In this document: one piece after another, positions 1 through 9,141 of the stretch
Layout of the letters: each line of letters begins with the position of its first letter
How positions within the stretch are numbered: the first letter of the stretch is position 1
Assembly (NCBI GenBank): GCA_045106815.1
Contig: JBGCFG010000013.1
Coordinates: 43,813-107,812 of the forward strand
DNA from: JAUIAI01 sp045106815
GTDB taxonomy: Bacteria; Pseudomonadota; Gammaproteobacteria; Burkholderiales; Burkholderiaceae_E
Direction of reading: 5' to 3'
Length of the DNA: 64,000 nucleotides
The notes under the pieces: generated by a model
Told to the model about the DNA's origin: nothing
Database searches by the model: none
What the model saw: the letters and a program-made list of their open reading frames with translations, nothing else
Program-made: the position numbers and the translations under genes

Positions 1-188
1 TACTGCTTGATGATCGCCGTCTATTGATGGTGTTGACTGCAGCTAGATGCCGCAGCGACGTTTTACCAAACGCGAAGAAATCGATTCAATTTTGGCGAGT
101 GGGGAGGGCAGCCGGAGGGTTAGAACACGAGCATCAATGCTCTGCGCTCGGCCCTGGTGAGATGACTGAGCCGAGCTTCCCAGACTGT

Positions 189-512
189 TCAGTTTGGGCA
201 CTCGCCCAGGTCAATGGTTTTTCCTGCTGCCATGGCCTGCATTGCCTCCTCCCGGACCGCTGCACGCGTGCGAATCAAGCCTCCTTCTGTCGGTGCGGCG
301 GCGATATTTGGGCACTCACCAACGCCAGTGGTCGCCGCCCCAAATTTTTCCACTTCCACTTTTACCTCGGCTCGAGTCAGAGGTTTGCATTCGCCAGCGT
401 TGGCATTCGGGTCTTCGGCGTAGCATTCACCGTTTGTACTCTGGGCGTAAGCTGAAGTTGCAAAGGCAAATCCTAATGCGAGCGGAATTGAATAGATAAG
501 CGTACTTTTCAT
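189..512 (-). CDS. Small secreted protein, DUF4148-like
   Basis: A 107-residue protein with a clear Sec signal peptide: Lys-3, a hydrophobic core over about residues 5-19, and a likely cut after the alanines of SAYAQ. The mature part holds two short cysteine motifs (NGECY and AGECK), then LTRAEVKVEVEKFG, which resembles the TRAEV-type opening of DUF4148 proteins common in Burkholderiales. A third GECPN motif is repeated near the C-terminus. The start has a GAGG ribosome site about 8 bases upstream. Function is unknown; a small periplasmic stress protein is only a guess. A decayed paralogue lies divergently at 629, with a palindromic FNR-like site between the two. Confidence 0.75.
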   Translation of the reverse strand: MKSTLIYSIPLALGFAFATSAYAQSTNGECYAEDPNANAGECKPLTRAEVKVEVEKFGAATTGVGECPNIAAAPTEGGLIRTRAAVREEAMQAMAAGKTIDLGECPN

Positions 513-582
513 TGAAAAACCTCGGTTATGTGAACATGACGATTAGGAGGTTTCAGTTTCTCCTGCTTCCTAAAAAGCACCG

Positions 583-596
583 TTGACATCAGTCAA
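583..596. promoter_or_regulatory. FNR/FixK/DNR-type box, perfect palindrome
   Basis: TTGACATCAGTCAA is a perfect inverted repeat TTGAC-N4-GTCAA and fits the FixK/DNR form TTGAY-N4-RTCAA. It lies between the leftward secreted-protein gene (start 512) and the rightward paralogue (start 629). For the leftward gene the expected -10 position of a class II promoter holds a weak GAAACT. It is the best conserved of four such boxes in the first 12 kb. Confidence 0.6.
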
Positions 597-628
597 TCAT
601 CGCGATCCCGAAAGTTCTGTGTCTCTGT

Positions 629-820
629 ATGAGAGGGCGCTCGATCAGAAACGACAAAGTACAGCTCGGCGCATCCCTGCTATTTGGATTGTTGGTTTCA
701 GGTTTACTGGATGCCCAGAATGGCGTATGCGGTGTTCGCGGAGCTGATGCTAAGGCTGGTGAGTGTAAGACCGGCACCAGGGCTGATCTTAAGACTGAAA
801 CCAGGACGCTGGGTGACTAA
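629..820 (+). pseudogene. Decayed paralogue of the 189-512 secreted protein
   Basis: A 63-codon frame. From about residue 11 it has a hydrophobic, signal-like stretch, then NGVCGVRGADAKAGECK and TRADLKTETRTLG. These align position by position with NGECYAEDPNANAGECK and TRAEVKVEVEKFG of the protein at 189-512. The frame stops just after this shared block, so the C-terminal half of the paralogue is missing, and the start region matches no good ribosome site. It may be a truncated remnant or a very small secreted protein that is still made. The homology is seen directly; the decay is inferred from the missing half. Confidence 0.45.
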
Positions 821-942
821 GGCAACATCGACTTAACCTGACACGCCAGGCTACTTAATACGCAGGAGCGTTGACTACAGGCGTCATGCAATCCGTAGCG
901 TCGGTCATTTCAGCCACCTGAATCGGCTCAATTGGTTTGCAA

Positions 943-956
943 TTGATGTAACTCAA
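943..956 (+). promoter_or_regulatory. FNR/FixK/DNR-type box before usp
   Basis: TTGATGTAACTCAA matches TTGAT-N4-ATCAA at 9 of 10 positions. Its centre is 128 bases before the usp start at 1078. A TAGGGT element at 979-984 sits where the -10 hexamer of a class II (-41.5) Fnr-type promoter would be. This suggests activation of usp by a Crp/Fnr-family protein such as the one at 11628. Confidence 0.55.
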
Positions 957-1077
957 GCACGAGTGTCACTATTACGGTTAGGGTGCCTTTGATTCAGCGT
1001 TGAATTGAGGCAATGTTCTGATTGAAGGTTGCTTCTTTGTACTCGTCATTCGATTCGCGAAACTAGGAGGGAGAAGC

Positions 1078-1491
1078 ATGTTCACCAATATTATGGTGCC
1101 GGTTGACCTGGCTCACGTGGATAGTCTAGATCGGACTATCACGATTGCTTGCGATATGGCCAAGGTTTACTCTTCCTCACTTCATTTTGTCGCTGTCACC
1201 GGCTCTGGGCCTGGTCCGGCAGCCCGCAATCCGGAAGAGTTCACCGAGAAGCTTCAAGCATTAGCAGCCAAATGGGCTAGTCAGTCTGGCATTAATATCG
1301 ACGCTAAGACGATCGTCAGTAACGATGTCGCGGTAGAACTAGATGCAAGTCTTCGTCACGCTTGTGATGAGCTTGGTGCGGATCTCGTTATTGTAGGTTC
1401 GCATGTTCCCGGGTTTGCGGATTACGTCGTCCGCTCTCATGGTGGTTCACTTGCCTCACATGCCAAGGTGTCTGTTCTCGTTGTTCGGTAG
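1078..1491 (+). CDS. Universal stress protein, single UspA domain
   Basis: A 137-residue protein, normal length for one Usp domain. It opens with MFTNIMVPVDLAH, the first strand and the nucleotide-contacting aspartate of the fold. It ends with ADLVIVGSHVPG, then SLASHAKVSVLVVR, which stands for the usual G-x2-G-x9-G(S/T) ATP-binding segment. The start is set by a strong AGGAGGGAG seven bases upstream. UspA proteins are cytoplasmic adenine-nucleotide-binding stress factors, often induced on growth or respiration arrest. An FNR-like box lies upstream at 943. A close paralogue at 13952 shares even the leader sequence, so the pair arose by duplication. Confidence 0.9.
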   Translation: MFTNIMVPVDLAHVDSLDRTITIACDMAKVYSSSLHFVAVTGSGPGPAARNPEEFTEKLQALAAKWASQSGINIDAKTIVSNDVAVELDASLRHACDELGADLVIVGSHVPGFADYVVRSHGGSLASHAKVSVLVVR

Positions 1492-1591
1492 CGCTCTGAG
1501 TGAGTCGCATCCCTGATCACGGACGGCTTGGTGCGCGGGTGATACACAATCAGAGATTACCAGGTTTCTGTGTAAGGGTGCGTCTTATGGA

Positions 1592-2170
1592 TTGCCACAT
1601 GAGTCGGTGCAGTGCATTGAGACTCATGGGGCATTTGTCTTTCTGATCGGCAGTCACGTCTATAAGATCAAACGCTCGGTCAAGCACGCCTATATGGACT
1701 TTTCGACGCTGAACCCAGCGCTCAGTCTTCTACCTTTGTTTCTTGGGCTCAGCGCAAGCGTGCGGAGTATGGTGTCGTTCCAGCGGAGCCAGGTTCAGGC
1801 AGGCGCAGCGCAGCAGGAATCGTCTTCGCTGGGGGCGAGTTATCTGAGCGATGCGGTGTCCTGCCTCACGCCGGTCCAGGGCTGCCTGGTTGCTATCGGC
1901 GGATTATCGGGCACGGGTAAATCAACCCAGGCGCGCGCCCTCTCCCCCAAGGTGGGGCCATCACCGGGCGCTATTCACATTCGCAGTGATCAAGAGCGGA
2001 AGCTTCTTGCAAAGGTATGCGAGACACAGCGGATTCAACCGGCAGCTTACACAGAGGCTTCGAGTAGGCAGGTATATACAGTAATCATTGGCAAGGCGGA
2101 GCTGGCTCTTAGAGCAGGTCATAGCGTTGTACTCGATAAGACGCAGGCCGAGCTGCTGAGGTCGCTTTGA
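1592..2170 (+). pseudogene. Remnant of COG2187-type kinase / ATPase protein
   Basis: The first 40 codons (ETHGAFVFLIGSHVYKIKR and following) match the start of the two-domain aminoglycoside-phosphotransferase-like/AAA proteins of about 500 residues. The frame then jumps to the linker (LLPLFLGLSASVRS) and the C-terminal P-loop kinase domain, with Walker A GLSGTGKST and IRSDQERK. It stops at codon 192, within that domain. About 250 residues of the first domain and the end of the kinase domain are therefore missing. It follows usp, an arrangement that fits the stress island. The family is recognised from motifs; loss of function is inferred from the deletions. Confidence 0.7.
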
Positions 2171-2236
2171 AGTAGACAGCACCCCTTGCAGTACCTGCCA
2201 ACAGGCAGGGCAGCATCGCCGGGAGGGCAATGATTT

Positions 2237-3472
2237 TCATATTGGCTTGCCCCGAGACGACTGCGTTAGAAGCAGGCGCTCCGCGATGAGCGGGCCAATC
2301 ACGCAAGTGCCAATGCCAGCCAACACGGCAGCGGCATAGAGCGTTGGAGGCATTGCCCACGGCCCGAGCATAAACCCGTGCAACACGACGATCAGGAAAA
2401 TTTCAGCCCGAGGCACCATGCTTGCTCCAATCAGGAGCCCTGTTCGGCGACCAAACATCATGGCCGCGGGTACGCCGGCGCCAATTAGTTTGCCCATCAC
2501 CAAGACGATGAGTAGCGAGGCGGCCAGCACCAAGACCGGCCCGACGTTGCTCAACGCGACCGACAAACCGATCGAGACGAAGAAGAACGGTTCAAAAAGA
2601 GCCAGAAAGTAGCCAAATGCAACGTCGATCCGTCGTTCGGCCGGGTCTCGACTAAAGGCAAGCCCTGCAAACAGTGCGCCTACAGCCATTGACAACCCAA
2701 GGCCCTCTGCCAGTGCGCCTATGAGAAAGACCGCGCCTGCAGCAAAAACAAACGGGCCCAGATGAAAGTTCAGGCGGGCAAATTGCCTGGTGAGTCGTTG
2801 CTCCAGATACTCGGAAAAGACATAACAAGCCACGCAGAACACGGCAATCTTCGCGAGTTGAATACCAGTTGCCGCGAAGGTTTCCCACAATAGCGCGGAA
2901 CCCGTGCTGGTCCCGGCGTGTAGCAGTGGCACGACTGCGTAAATGATGCCAAGCAAAATAAGGGTAGACAGATCGTCAAGCGCTGCCACGTCGAGCAAGA
3001 GGGCACCATCGTCGGTATTTGCCTTGCCCGCCTCTTTCCAGACCGCAACCGAAACCCCGATACTGGTTGCGCTGGCGGCAATACCAATAAGCATAGCTGG
3101 CAGCAGCCCGAGTCCGGGCCAGGCCCAGATGAGAGCGAAGGCCAGGGCAGCGGGAACGAGCATATTCGGCAACCAGATGAGCGTTGCTCGACGTAGCTGA
3201 CTCAAAAGGCTGCTCAGGTCGCTTTCGAGTCCAACGCGAAATAACAGCGCGAGAACACCGAGCTGCCCCAACATGGTGATCTGGTCTGTTACGGACGTAG
3301 GAATTAGAGGCTTCGAGCTATTTAGTACGGATAGCCCAATGCCCAGACCGATGAATCCGACCATGGGCGGAAGCGCGAGGTGCTTCATCAATGCCTGGAT
3401 CGGAACTGACATGAGCAAGATCATGCTCATGACAAACATTAGCAAGGCAAAGTTACCGGCATCATGATTCAT
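2237..3472 (-). CDS. Monovalent cation:proton antiporter (CPA2 family)
   Basis: A 411-residue, very hydrophobic protein with about 12 membrane segments. It starts with the typical half-buried N-terminus and LALPPMVGFIGLGIGLS, the conserved beginning of KefB/NapA-type Na+(K+)/H+ exchangers. The central ALDDLSTLILLG carries the acidic pair (LDD) of the ion site in the discontinuous helix. There is no C-terminal TrkA-N or RCK domain, so it is the bare transporter. It would exchange Na+ or K+ for protons across the inner membrane. A near-perfect FNR-like box lies upstream at 3562, with a -10-like TAGCAT (3540-3535) correctly spaced on this strand. Confidence 0.85.
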   Translation of the reverse strand: MNHDAGNFALLMFVMSMILLMSVPIQALMKHLALPPMVGFIGLGIGLSVLNSSKPLIPTSVTDQITMLGQLGVLALLFRVGLESDLSSLLSQLRRATLIWLPNMLVPAALAFALIWAWPGLGLLPAMLIGIAASATSIGVSVAVWKEAGKANTDDGALLLDVAALDDLSTLILLGIIYAVVPLLHAGTSTGSALLWETFAATGIQLAKIAVFCVACYVFSEYLEQRLTRQFARLNFHLGPFVFAAGAVFLIGALAEGLGLSMAVGALFAGLAFSRDPAERRIDVAFGYFLALFEPFFFVSIGLSVALSNVGPVLVLAASLLIVLVMGKLIGAGVPAAMMFGRRTGLLIGASMVPRAEIFLIVVLHGFMLGPWAMPPTLYAAAVLAGIGTCVIGPLIAERLLLTQSSRGKPI

Positions 3473-3561
3473 GACGGCTTTACCGCTGTAGCCAATAGCC
3501 TCATTTGTGTCAAAGACCGAACCTCCAACCGATCATGCTACTGACTGAGAGTGTTTGCGTC

Positions 3562-3575
3562 TTGATCGGTGTCAA
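3562..3575. promoter_or_regulatory. FNR/FixK/DNR-type box between antiporter and AhpD-like gene
   Basis: TTGATCGGTGTCAA fits TTGAY-N4-RTCAA at every position. It lies between the leftward antiporter (start 3472) and the rightward AhpD-like gene (start 3705). On the minus strand TAGCAT at 3540-3535 has class II spacing. On the plus strand the box is 130 bases before the start, the same distance as in front of usp at 1078, but no good -10 is seen there. Confidence 0.6.
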
Positions 3576-3704
3576 TCGATGGCTAACGCGTTGCGCTTCA
3601 AACGGCAAGAACACCGCATTTGATACGTCTCAATGTTTCTCATGGCGACACATGACATCGTCAGCAATTGAAAGATTACTTTTTACTAGTAAGGAGATTG
3701 CCTC

Positions 3705-4076
3705 ATGTCTACGGAGCAGCCCTCACGGCTTTCTTACCCTGAGCAACTGGATCAGACTAAGGAGCAGATGGAATCGATGTCTCACGCCGCGTCGGCAACG
3801 ATGCAGAGTTTTGGTGCGCTACACAAGGCAGCAACGGCGGCCAGTGCGCTTGACACAAAGACGAAAGAGTTGATCGCGCTTGCTATCGCGGTCTCGGCCA
3901 GGTGCGATGGTTGTATTGCCTTTCATGCACATGATGCCCTGCAAGCCGGTGCCACTCGGGACGAGATTGCTGACGCGCTGGGAGTTGCCATCTTGATGGG
4001 GGGAGGCCCGGCCATGATTTATGCCACCCATGTCTGGGAGGCGGTGGCTCAGTTTGAGCAGACAAAGGAGGACTAG
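3705..4076 (+). CDS. Carboxymuconolactone decarboxylase / AhpD-like protein
   Basis: A 123-residue protein of the CMD/AhpD fold. TKELIALAIAVSARCDGC followed by IAFHAHDAL gives the C-x2-C...H motif (CDGC, then H six residues on) of the AhpD active site. That motif makes it a likely thiol-disulfide or alkylhydroperoxidase-type reductant and not a ring decarboxylase. It ends with ALGVAILMGGGPAMIYATH, typical of the family. AAGGAG lies about ten bases before the ATG. It stands alone behind an FNR-like box at 3562, among stress genes, so a role in peroxide or nitrosative defence is plausible but not shown. Both cysteines are ordinary TGT/TGC codons, not TGA. Confidence 0.85.
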   Translation: MSTEQPSRLSYPEQLDQTKEQMESMSHAASATMQSFGALHKAATAASALDTKTKELIALAIAVSARCDGCIAFHAHDALQAGATRDEIADALGVAILMGGGPAMIYATHVWEAVAQFEQTKED

Positions 4077-4321
4077 TCTTTCATGGTTGATTGTCGCGAG
4101 GTGCCCGGAAGCTGAGCTTTTCAGTCACCGAGTGGCATCTGACGTTGGCGGATCTTGAGCCAGGCTTATTCCCGGGACTGCTAGGATGAACACAGCTTCG
4201 TTGACGAAGGCTTAGTCTTGTTACTCGTCTGTCCTTATGCTTTGATAATCTCGCGGGGAGTTCCACTGGAAGATCTGACTGTTCGCAAATTGCCAGTCCT
4301 CAACACCATTTACCGGATGCT

Positions 4322-5950
4322 ATGAAGCTGTCGCTTTCGAAGGTGGGCATCGCCTCTTTGTTGGCGCCCATCCGGCAGTTTCAGTGGTCCTACCTGCCGC
4401 CGCTGATGGTCTATCTTGCCGCTGGTGTATCGGGCCTGACAGCAATCGTCGGCACGTTTTTTATCAAAGAGTATCTAGGCTTGTCGGCCAGTATGCTGGC
4501 CGGCCTTGCGTTCTGGGCAGGCTTGCCCTGGACACTGAAGATGCCGCTTGGCCATCTGGTGGATCTATGGTGGCGATACAAGAGTGCACTGGTGTTTATC
4601 GGTGCCGGGCTGATCGCTGTAAGCCTGGCCATCATGCTCGGGCTTGTGTCAGAACCGGTCGCGATGCAGGCCGTATTGCCGCTTGAAACCTGGTTTGTCG
4701 TGAGTACGTTGTTAGCACCCACGGGCTACGTGATTCAGGATGTCGTTGCCGACGCAATGACCGTGGAGGCCGTGCCGATCCTCGATGCCAGTGGCAATCC
4801 GTTGAGCGAAGAGGAAATCAAAGATCACCACACAACCATGCAGACCCTTGGCCGGTTTGCAATTATCGGCGGTTCAGCCATGGTTGCGGCTGCCAATATC
4901 TGGTTGTTTGAAGGGGTTGAGCAGATGACTGAGGCTCAGCGTTTGGCAAGTTATACCCAGATCTACACAGCGGCATTACTCATTCCTTTTATCTCGGTGC
5001 TGGGCGTTTTACTCGGCCTCTGGTTTGGTTTTCGTCGCCGCCAGAACCTCCAGGAACAGGCACCCAGCGAGTCATCTGATGGGGTGGGGATGATTGAGCC
5101 GCATATCTCGGCAGAGCCTAACTGGACCATTCTGGGTGGATCTGTGGTCTTCGTTTTGTTTTCGGTCCTGATGGGCAGTAGCGAAGTGAGGTTCTCACAG
5201 GAAATCGTTTTCGCTGGTGCGATGGCTATCGTGCTGTTCCTGATGCATCGTTTATTACTTGAGTTGACAGTATCAGCACGTCGCGAACTGATTGGTACTG
5301 CGCTGATCATCTTTATCTTCAGGGCGGTGCCAGGGCCAGGCCCCGGGGCAACCTGGTTTGAAATTGATGTGCTTGCGTTCGATCAGCAGTTTCTGGCGGT
5401 TTTGTCGTTGATCACAACCCTAATTGCCATGCTGGGGATGCTGCTATTGAGACCACTCATGGCGAGTCGGTCGCTGGCTTACCTGGTAGCCTTGTTGTCA
5501 GTGGTAGCGGCGGTGTTGTCGTTGCCGAATATTGGCCTGTTCTACGGCATTCACGAATTCACGTCGGCGATGACGGGAGGGGTTGTGGATGCACGTGCCA
5601 TTGCCCTGATTGACACCATGCTGGAGTCACCGCTTGGTCAGATCGCGATGATTCCAATGCTGGCCTGGATCGCCCGGAGCGCGCCAGCCTACTTGAAGGC
5701 AACCTTTTTCGCCGTGATGGCCTCGTTCACAAATTTGGCATTGTCTGCCAGCCAGTTGCTGACCCGATACATCAATGAGTGGCGTGTGATCACCCGTGAG
5801 GTCAAAGACGCGGCGACCGGTCAGGTTAGCGTGGGTGCCGACTATAGTCACCTGGGTGAAATTCTCATCCTGGTCACGGCCCTGACACTACTGATGCCTC
5901 TTTTGGCCGTACTGCTGGTGCAGCGCTCCCGGTGGCGAACCAAGGCCTGA
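4322..5950 (+). CDS. BT1-type (folate/biopterin family) major facilitator transporter
   Basis: A 542-residue membrane protein with about 12 helices. An N-terminal TFFIKEYLGLSASML segment is followed by GLPWTLKMPLGHLVDL, and residues near 135-145 read QDVVADAMTVE. Together these are hallmark motifs of the BT1/folate-biopterin transporter branch of the MFS. Between helices 6 and 7 lies a hydrophilic loop with RRRQNLQEQ. The C-terminus carries a large loop with EVKDAATG before the last helix. The substrate in bacteria is not known. It precedes the ABC exporter at 6017 by 66 bases on the same strand and may share its transcript. Confidence 0.75.
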   Translation: MKLSLSKVGIASLLAPIRQFQWSYLPPLMVYLAAGVSGLTAIVGTFFIKEYLGLSASMLAGLAFWAGLPWTLKMPLGHLVDLWWRYKSALVFIGAGLIAVSLAIMLGLVSEPVAMQAVLPLETWFVVSTLLAPTGYVIQDVVADAMTVEAVPILDASGNPLSEEEIKDHHTTMQTLGRFAIIGGSAMVAAANIWLFEGVEQMTEAQRLASYTQIYTAALLIPFISVLGVLLGLWFGFRRRQNLQEQAPSESSDGVGMIEPHISAEPNWTILGGSVVFVLFSVLMGSSEVRFSQEIVFAGAMAIVLFLMHRLLLELTVSARRELIGTALIIFIFRAVPGPGPGATWFEIDVLAFDQQFLAVLSLITTLIAMLGMLLLRPLMASRSLAYLVALLSVVAAVLSLPNIGLFYGIHEFTSAMTGGVVDARAIALIDTMLESPLGQIAMIPMLAWIARSAPAYLKATFFAVMASFTNLALSASQLLTRYINEWRVITREVKDAATGQVSVGADYSHLGEILILVTALTLLMPLLAVLLVQRSRWRTKA

Positions 5951-6016
5951 CAAGCGCTAGCAGTCGATTTGACAAGACTCAAGGCGAGCGGCCTGCCGTG
6001 ATGCGAGACTCCGTGC

Positions 6017-6754
6017 ATGGTTCCATCTTCGCCGCCATCAGTATCGACTACGCCGATCTTCAAGATTCGCGAACTCACCAAATCCTATGTCACGGGAGAG
6101 GTGCAAGTACATGCGTTACGCGCAGTAAATCTTGACATCTTCGCGGGTGAATTCATTGTGTTGTTGGGCGCTTCGGGCAGTGGTAAATCGACCCTACTCA
6201 ACATCATGGGCGGCCTCGATAGTCCGAGTACCGGCACAGCTGTTTTTGATGGCTTTGACCTGGCCAAGGCGTCAGAGGCAGAGAGAACTCAGTTTCGACG
6301 TGAGCGAGTCGGCTTCGTTTTTCAGTTCTATAACCTGATCAGTAGCCTGACGGCGCGTGAAAACGTAGCGCTCGTGACTGAGTTGATGCCCGAGCAATCG
6401 ATGCCACCTACTGATGCGCTTGAGACCGTTGGACTGGTTGATCGTCAGGATCACTTTCCGTCTCAGCTATCAGGTGGCGAGCAACAGCGTGTGGCGATTG
6501 CCCGGGCGATTGCCAAGCGGCCCGCCATCCTGATGTGCGATGAACCTACCGGTGCGCTTGACTATACGACCGGTAAAGTGGTGCTGGACGTCATTGCGAA
6601 AGCCAACCGTGAACTCGGTACAACGGCGATCATCATTACACACAATGCGGCTATTGCCGGCATGGCTGATCGAGTCCTGAAACTGGCCGACGGTCAGTTA
6701 GTCTCTGATGAGCGAAATGCCGAGCGCATCAGTGTTAATGAACTGTCCTGGTGA
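6017..6754 (+). CDS. ABC transporter ATP-binding protein (MacB/LolD type)
   Basis: A 245-residue ATPase. Walker A is GASGSGKST (about residue 51), the Q-loop is FVFQFYNLI, the signature is LSGGEQQR, Walker B is AILMCDEPTGALD, and the switch histidine is in IIITHN. The order and the TGALD ending place it with the LolD/MacB/FtsE group that powers FtsX-type permeases. Its stop overlaps the permease start in a TGATG junction, so the two are translationally coupled. With the permease and the HlyD adaptor behind it, it forms a three-gene envelope exporter that works by mechanotransmission. The cargo is unknown. Confidence 0.92.
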   Translation: MVPSSPPSVSTTPIFKIRELTKSYVTGEVQVHALRAVNLDIFAGEFIVLLGASGSGKSTLLNIMGGLDSPSTGTAVFDGFDLAKASEAERTQFRRERVGFVFQFYNLISSLTARENVALVTELMPEQSMPPTDALETVGLVDRQDHFPSQLSGGEQQRVAIARAIAKRPAILMCDEPTGALDYTTGKVVLDVIAKANRELGTTAIIITHNAAIAGMADRVLKLADGQLVSDERNAERISVNELSW

Positions 6755-9126
6755 TGCAAACCCTTGACCGAAAACTCCTGCGAGACTTGCGCCAGCTATG
6801 GGCTCAGGTGCTGACCATTGGCATGGTGATTGCCTGCGGCGTTGGTGTTTTTGTTGGCTCATTCTCGACGCATGAATCGATTGCGCTGGCTCGGGACGCC
6901 TATTATCAAACCTCTCGATTTGCCGACGTTTTTGCTTCAGTCAAAAGAGTGCCTGATGCGGCCGCTGCCGACATTCTGAAGTTGCCAGGTATTGCTGAGG
7001 TTCAGACCCGTCAGCTCTTCACGGCCCAGATCGAATTGACAAACATAAAGCGACCGTTGGGTGGCGCGATCGTTGGTCTGGAGACGCAGACCGACGCAAT
7101 TGCTGGCAGCCTCAACCGAATCGGGTTGCGGCAAGGCAACTGGCCGGTTTCGGGCCGTAGCCAGGTGCTGGTGCATGAGGGGATTGCCAAGGCCCGAGAC
7201 ATCCGACTGGGCGATGAGGTACGGATGTTGCTTAATGGTCGAGTGGAAATCTTTACCGTCTCTGGCATTGGCATTTCACCCGAGTACGTTTTTCCGGCGG
7301 CAGTTTTTGGCGCCTTTGACGAAACAAGCTTCGGTGTATTCTGGATAGACAGGGAACGCTTGGCAGCGGCATTTGATGAGCGCGGCACATTTAATCAGGT
7401 GGCCGTCAAACTGATTCCGGGTGCGTCAGAAGCAGATGTCATCGGTCAGCTTGACCGATTCCTCAGACCCTTTGGCTCTGCCATTACCGTGGCCAGGGAA
7501 GATCAGGGCTCTCATGTAGTGGTGACGAGCGAAATAGATCAACAGCAGGTCTTTGGTATCGCGCTACCCGTGGTGTTTATTTTGGTGGCTGTGTTTGTTA
7601 TTAACACCGTCATCAGCCGACAAGTCACGACCCAACGAGACCAAATTGCTGCGCTCAAGGCACTGGGTTACGACGACTGGTCAATCATCGGTTATTACCT
7701 GAAACTCGCTGCCCTGATTGTGTTGTTGGGCGCTGTTCTGGGCGCGGTGATCGGGATCATCTACGGTCGGTTCATGCTTGGCTTGTACGAGGAAGTTTTT
7801 AGGTTTGCCCGCTTCGACTATGTCATTAGCGCTTGGGTGATCTTTATGCCAAGCCTTGTGAATCTGTTGGCAGCAATACTGGGAACCTTCTACGCAACCC
7901 GGTCAATCCTCAAGTTGTCGCCGGCGCAGGCCATGCGCCCGCCCGCACCAATCGCCTACCGACGAACCTTGCTTCAGCGCATTAGCCTGGGGGATCACTT
8001 GAGCCCGACTACCAATATGATTCTGCGGCATGTGGAGCGTCATCCAGGTCGAACTGCGTTGGCTGTCCTTGGCATTACTGGAGCCGTTGGGATCTTGTTT
8101 TCTGGTACCTGGTGGCGCGATGGTCTGGATCATTTAATCCGCGTGCAATATGGCCAGGTTGAACGTGCAGATGTGCAGGTCTCTTTCTATGAGCCGATTT
8201 CTCGCGATGTTAAACACGGTTTGATGCAACTGCCTGGCGTCAAGCAGGTAGAGACCATTCGGCAGGTGCCGATTCGCCTGAGCAATGGCCACCTTGAACG
8301 GCGCACGGTTGTGGTGGGGATTATCAACAACCGACGGCTGTTGCGCTTGCTGGATGAGAATCAGCAGCTTGTAGTGGTACCACCAAACGGTCTGATCCTC
8401 GGACGCAAGTTGGCCGATCGGCTCCAGGCAGGGGCAGGGGATGAACTGACAATGGCTTTTGTCAGTGAACGGGCGCCACCGGCAACGGTCACCGTTACGG
8501 GTGTGGTTGATGAAATGATAGGCATTACCGCTTATATGGATGCGGTGCGCCTGGATCAACTGGCGGGTGATAAGGCCACGATTACCTCGGCAGCGCTGTC
8601 AATTGATAGCACGCGGCTTGACGAACTGTTCGCTGTCATCAAAAAAATTCCGCGGATTTCAGGTGTCGCGGTGAATAGCGAGCTTATCAAACACTTCAAT
8701 GACAACGCAGCTCGAAACATTCTGATCTTTACCGCCATCCTGACGGTGTTTGCCTCATTCATTGCCGTCGGAGTGGTCTACAACAGCGCGCGCATTTCGC
8801 TGGCCGAGCGGGCATGGGAGTTTGCGACTCTACGAGTACTTGGACTCACCGAAGCGGAAGTTGGGCGACTGCTCAATGGAGAGCTCCTGATCGGACTGGG
8901 CATCGGTATACCAGTGGGTTGGGTGTTTGGCTGGCTCATGTCGTGGGGTCTGCTCCAGGCCATGACGTCGAGCAATGACCTGTTTGCTCTGCCCCATACG
9001 ATCTGGCCACGAACCTACGCCTATGCAGCGCTGGTGATGTTGATTGCCGGTCTTGCGACTGGATTGACGGTTCGGCGTCGGCTGGGGCGACTCGATCTAA
9101 TTGCTGTTCTAAAGACCCGTGAATAA
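6754..9126 (+). CDS. ABC transporter permease with two FtsX domains
   Basis: A permease of about 790 residues. An N-terminal helix (residues 15-35) is followed by a large periplasmic MacB-PCD-like domain. Three helices come at about 265-380 (FtsX domain 1, with DQIAALKALGYDDW as the coupling helix). A second transmembrane anchor near 430 leads to a second periplasmic domain, and the last FtsX domain lies at about 650-780 (ERAWEFATLRVLGLTEAEV). The start at 6754 overlaps the ATPase stop. Two fused halves mean one polypeptide may act where MacB needs a dimer. The HlyD adaptor follows after 15 bases, completing an exporter operon. Confidence 0.88.
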   Translation: MQTLDRKLLRDLRQLWAQVLTIGMVIACGVGVFVGSFSTHESIALARDAYYQTSRFADVFASVKRVPDAAAADILKLPGIAEVQTRQLFTAQIELTNIKRPLGGAIVGLETQTDAIAGSLNRIGLRQGNWPVSGRSQVLVHEGIAKARDIRLGDEVRMLLNGRVEIFTVSGIGISPEYVFPAAVFGAFDETSFGVFWIDRERLAAAFDERGTFNQVAVKLIPGASEADVIGQLDRFLRPFGSAITVAREDQGSHVVVTSEIDQQQVFGIALPVVFILVAVFVINTVISRQVTTQRDQIAALKALGYDDWSIIGYYLKLAALIVLLGAVLGAVIGIIYGRFMLGLYEEVFRFARFDYVISAWVIFMPSLVNLLAAILGTFYATRSILKLSPAQAMRPPAPIAYRRTLLQRISLGDHLSPTTNMILRHVERHPGRTALAVLGITGAVGILFSGTWWRDGLDHLIRVQYGQVERADVQVSFYEPISRDVKHGLMQLPGVKQVETIRQVPIRLSNGHLERRTVVVGIINNRRLLRLLDENQQLVVVPPNGLILGRKLADRLQAGAGDELTMAFVSERAPPATVTVTGVVDEMIGITAYMDAVRLDQLAGDKATITSAALSIDSTRLDELFAVIKKIPRISGVAVNSELIKHFNDNAARNILIFTAILTVFASFIAVGVVYNSARISLAERAWEFATLRVLGLTEAEVGRLLNGELLIGLGIGIPVGWVFGWLMSWGLLQAMTSSNDLFALPHTIWPRTYAYAALVMLIAGLATGLTVRRRLGRLDLIAVLKTRE

Positions 9127-9141
9127 GGGGGAGATTTCGAT

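Noticed and set aside
3705..4076. AhpD-like protein as a Sec protein
   Set aside because: Sec forms of AhpD-like proteins exist, but both active-site positions here are normal Cys codons.
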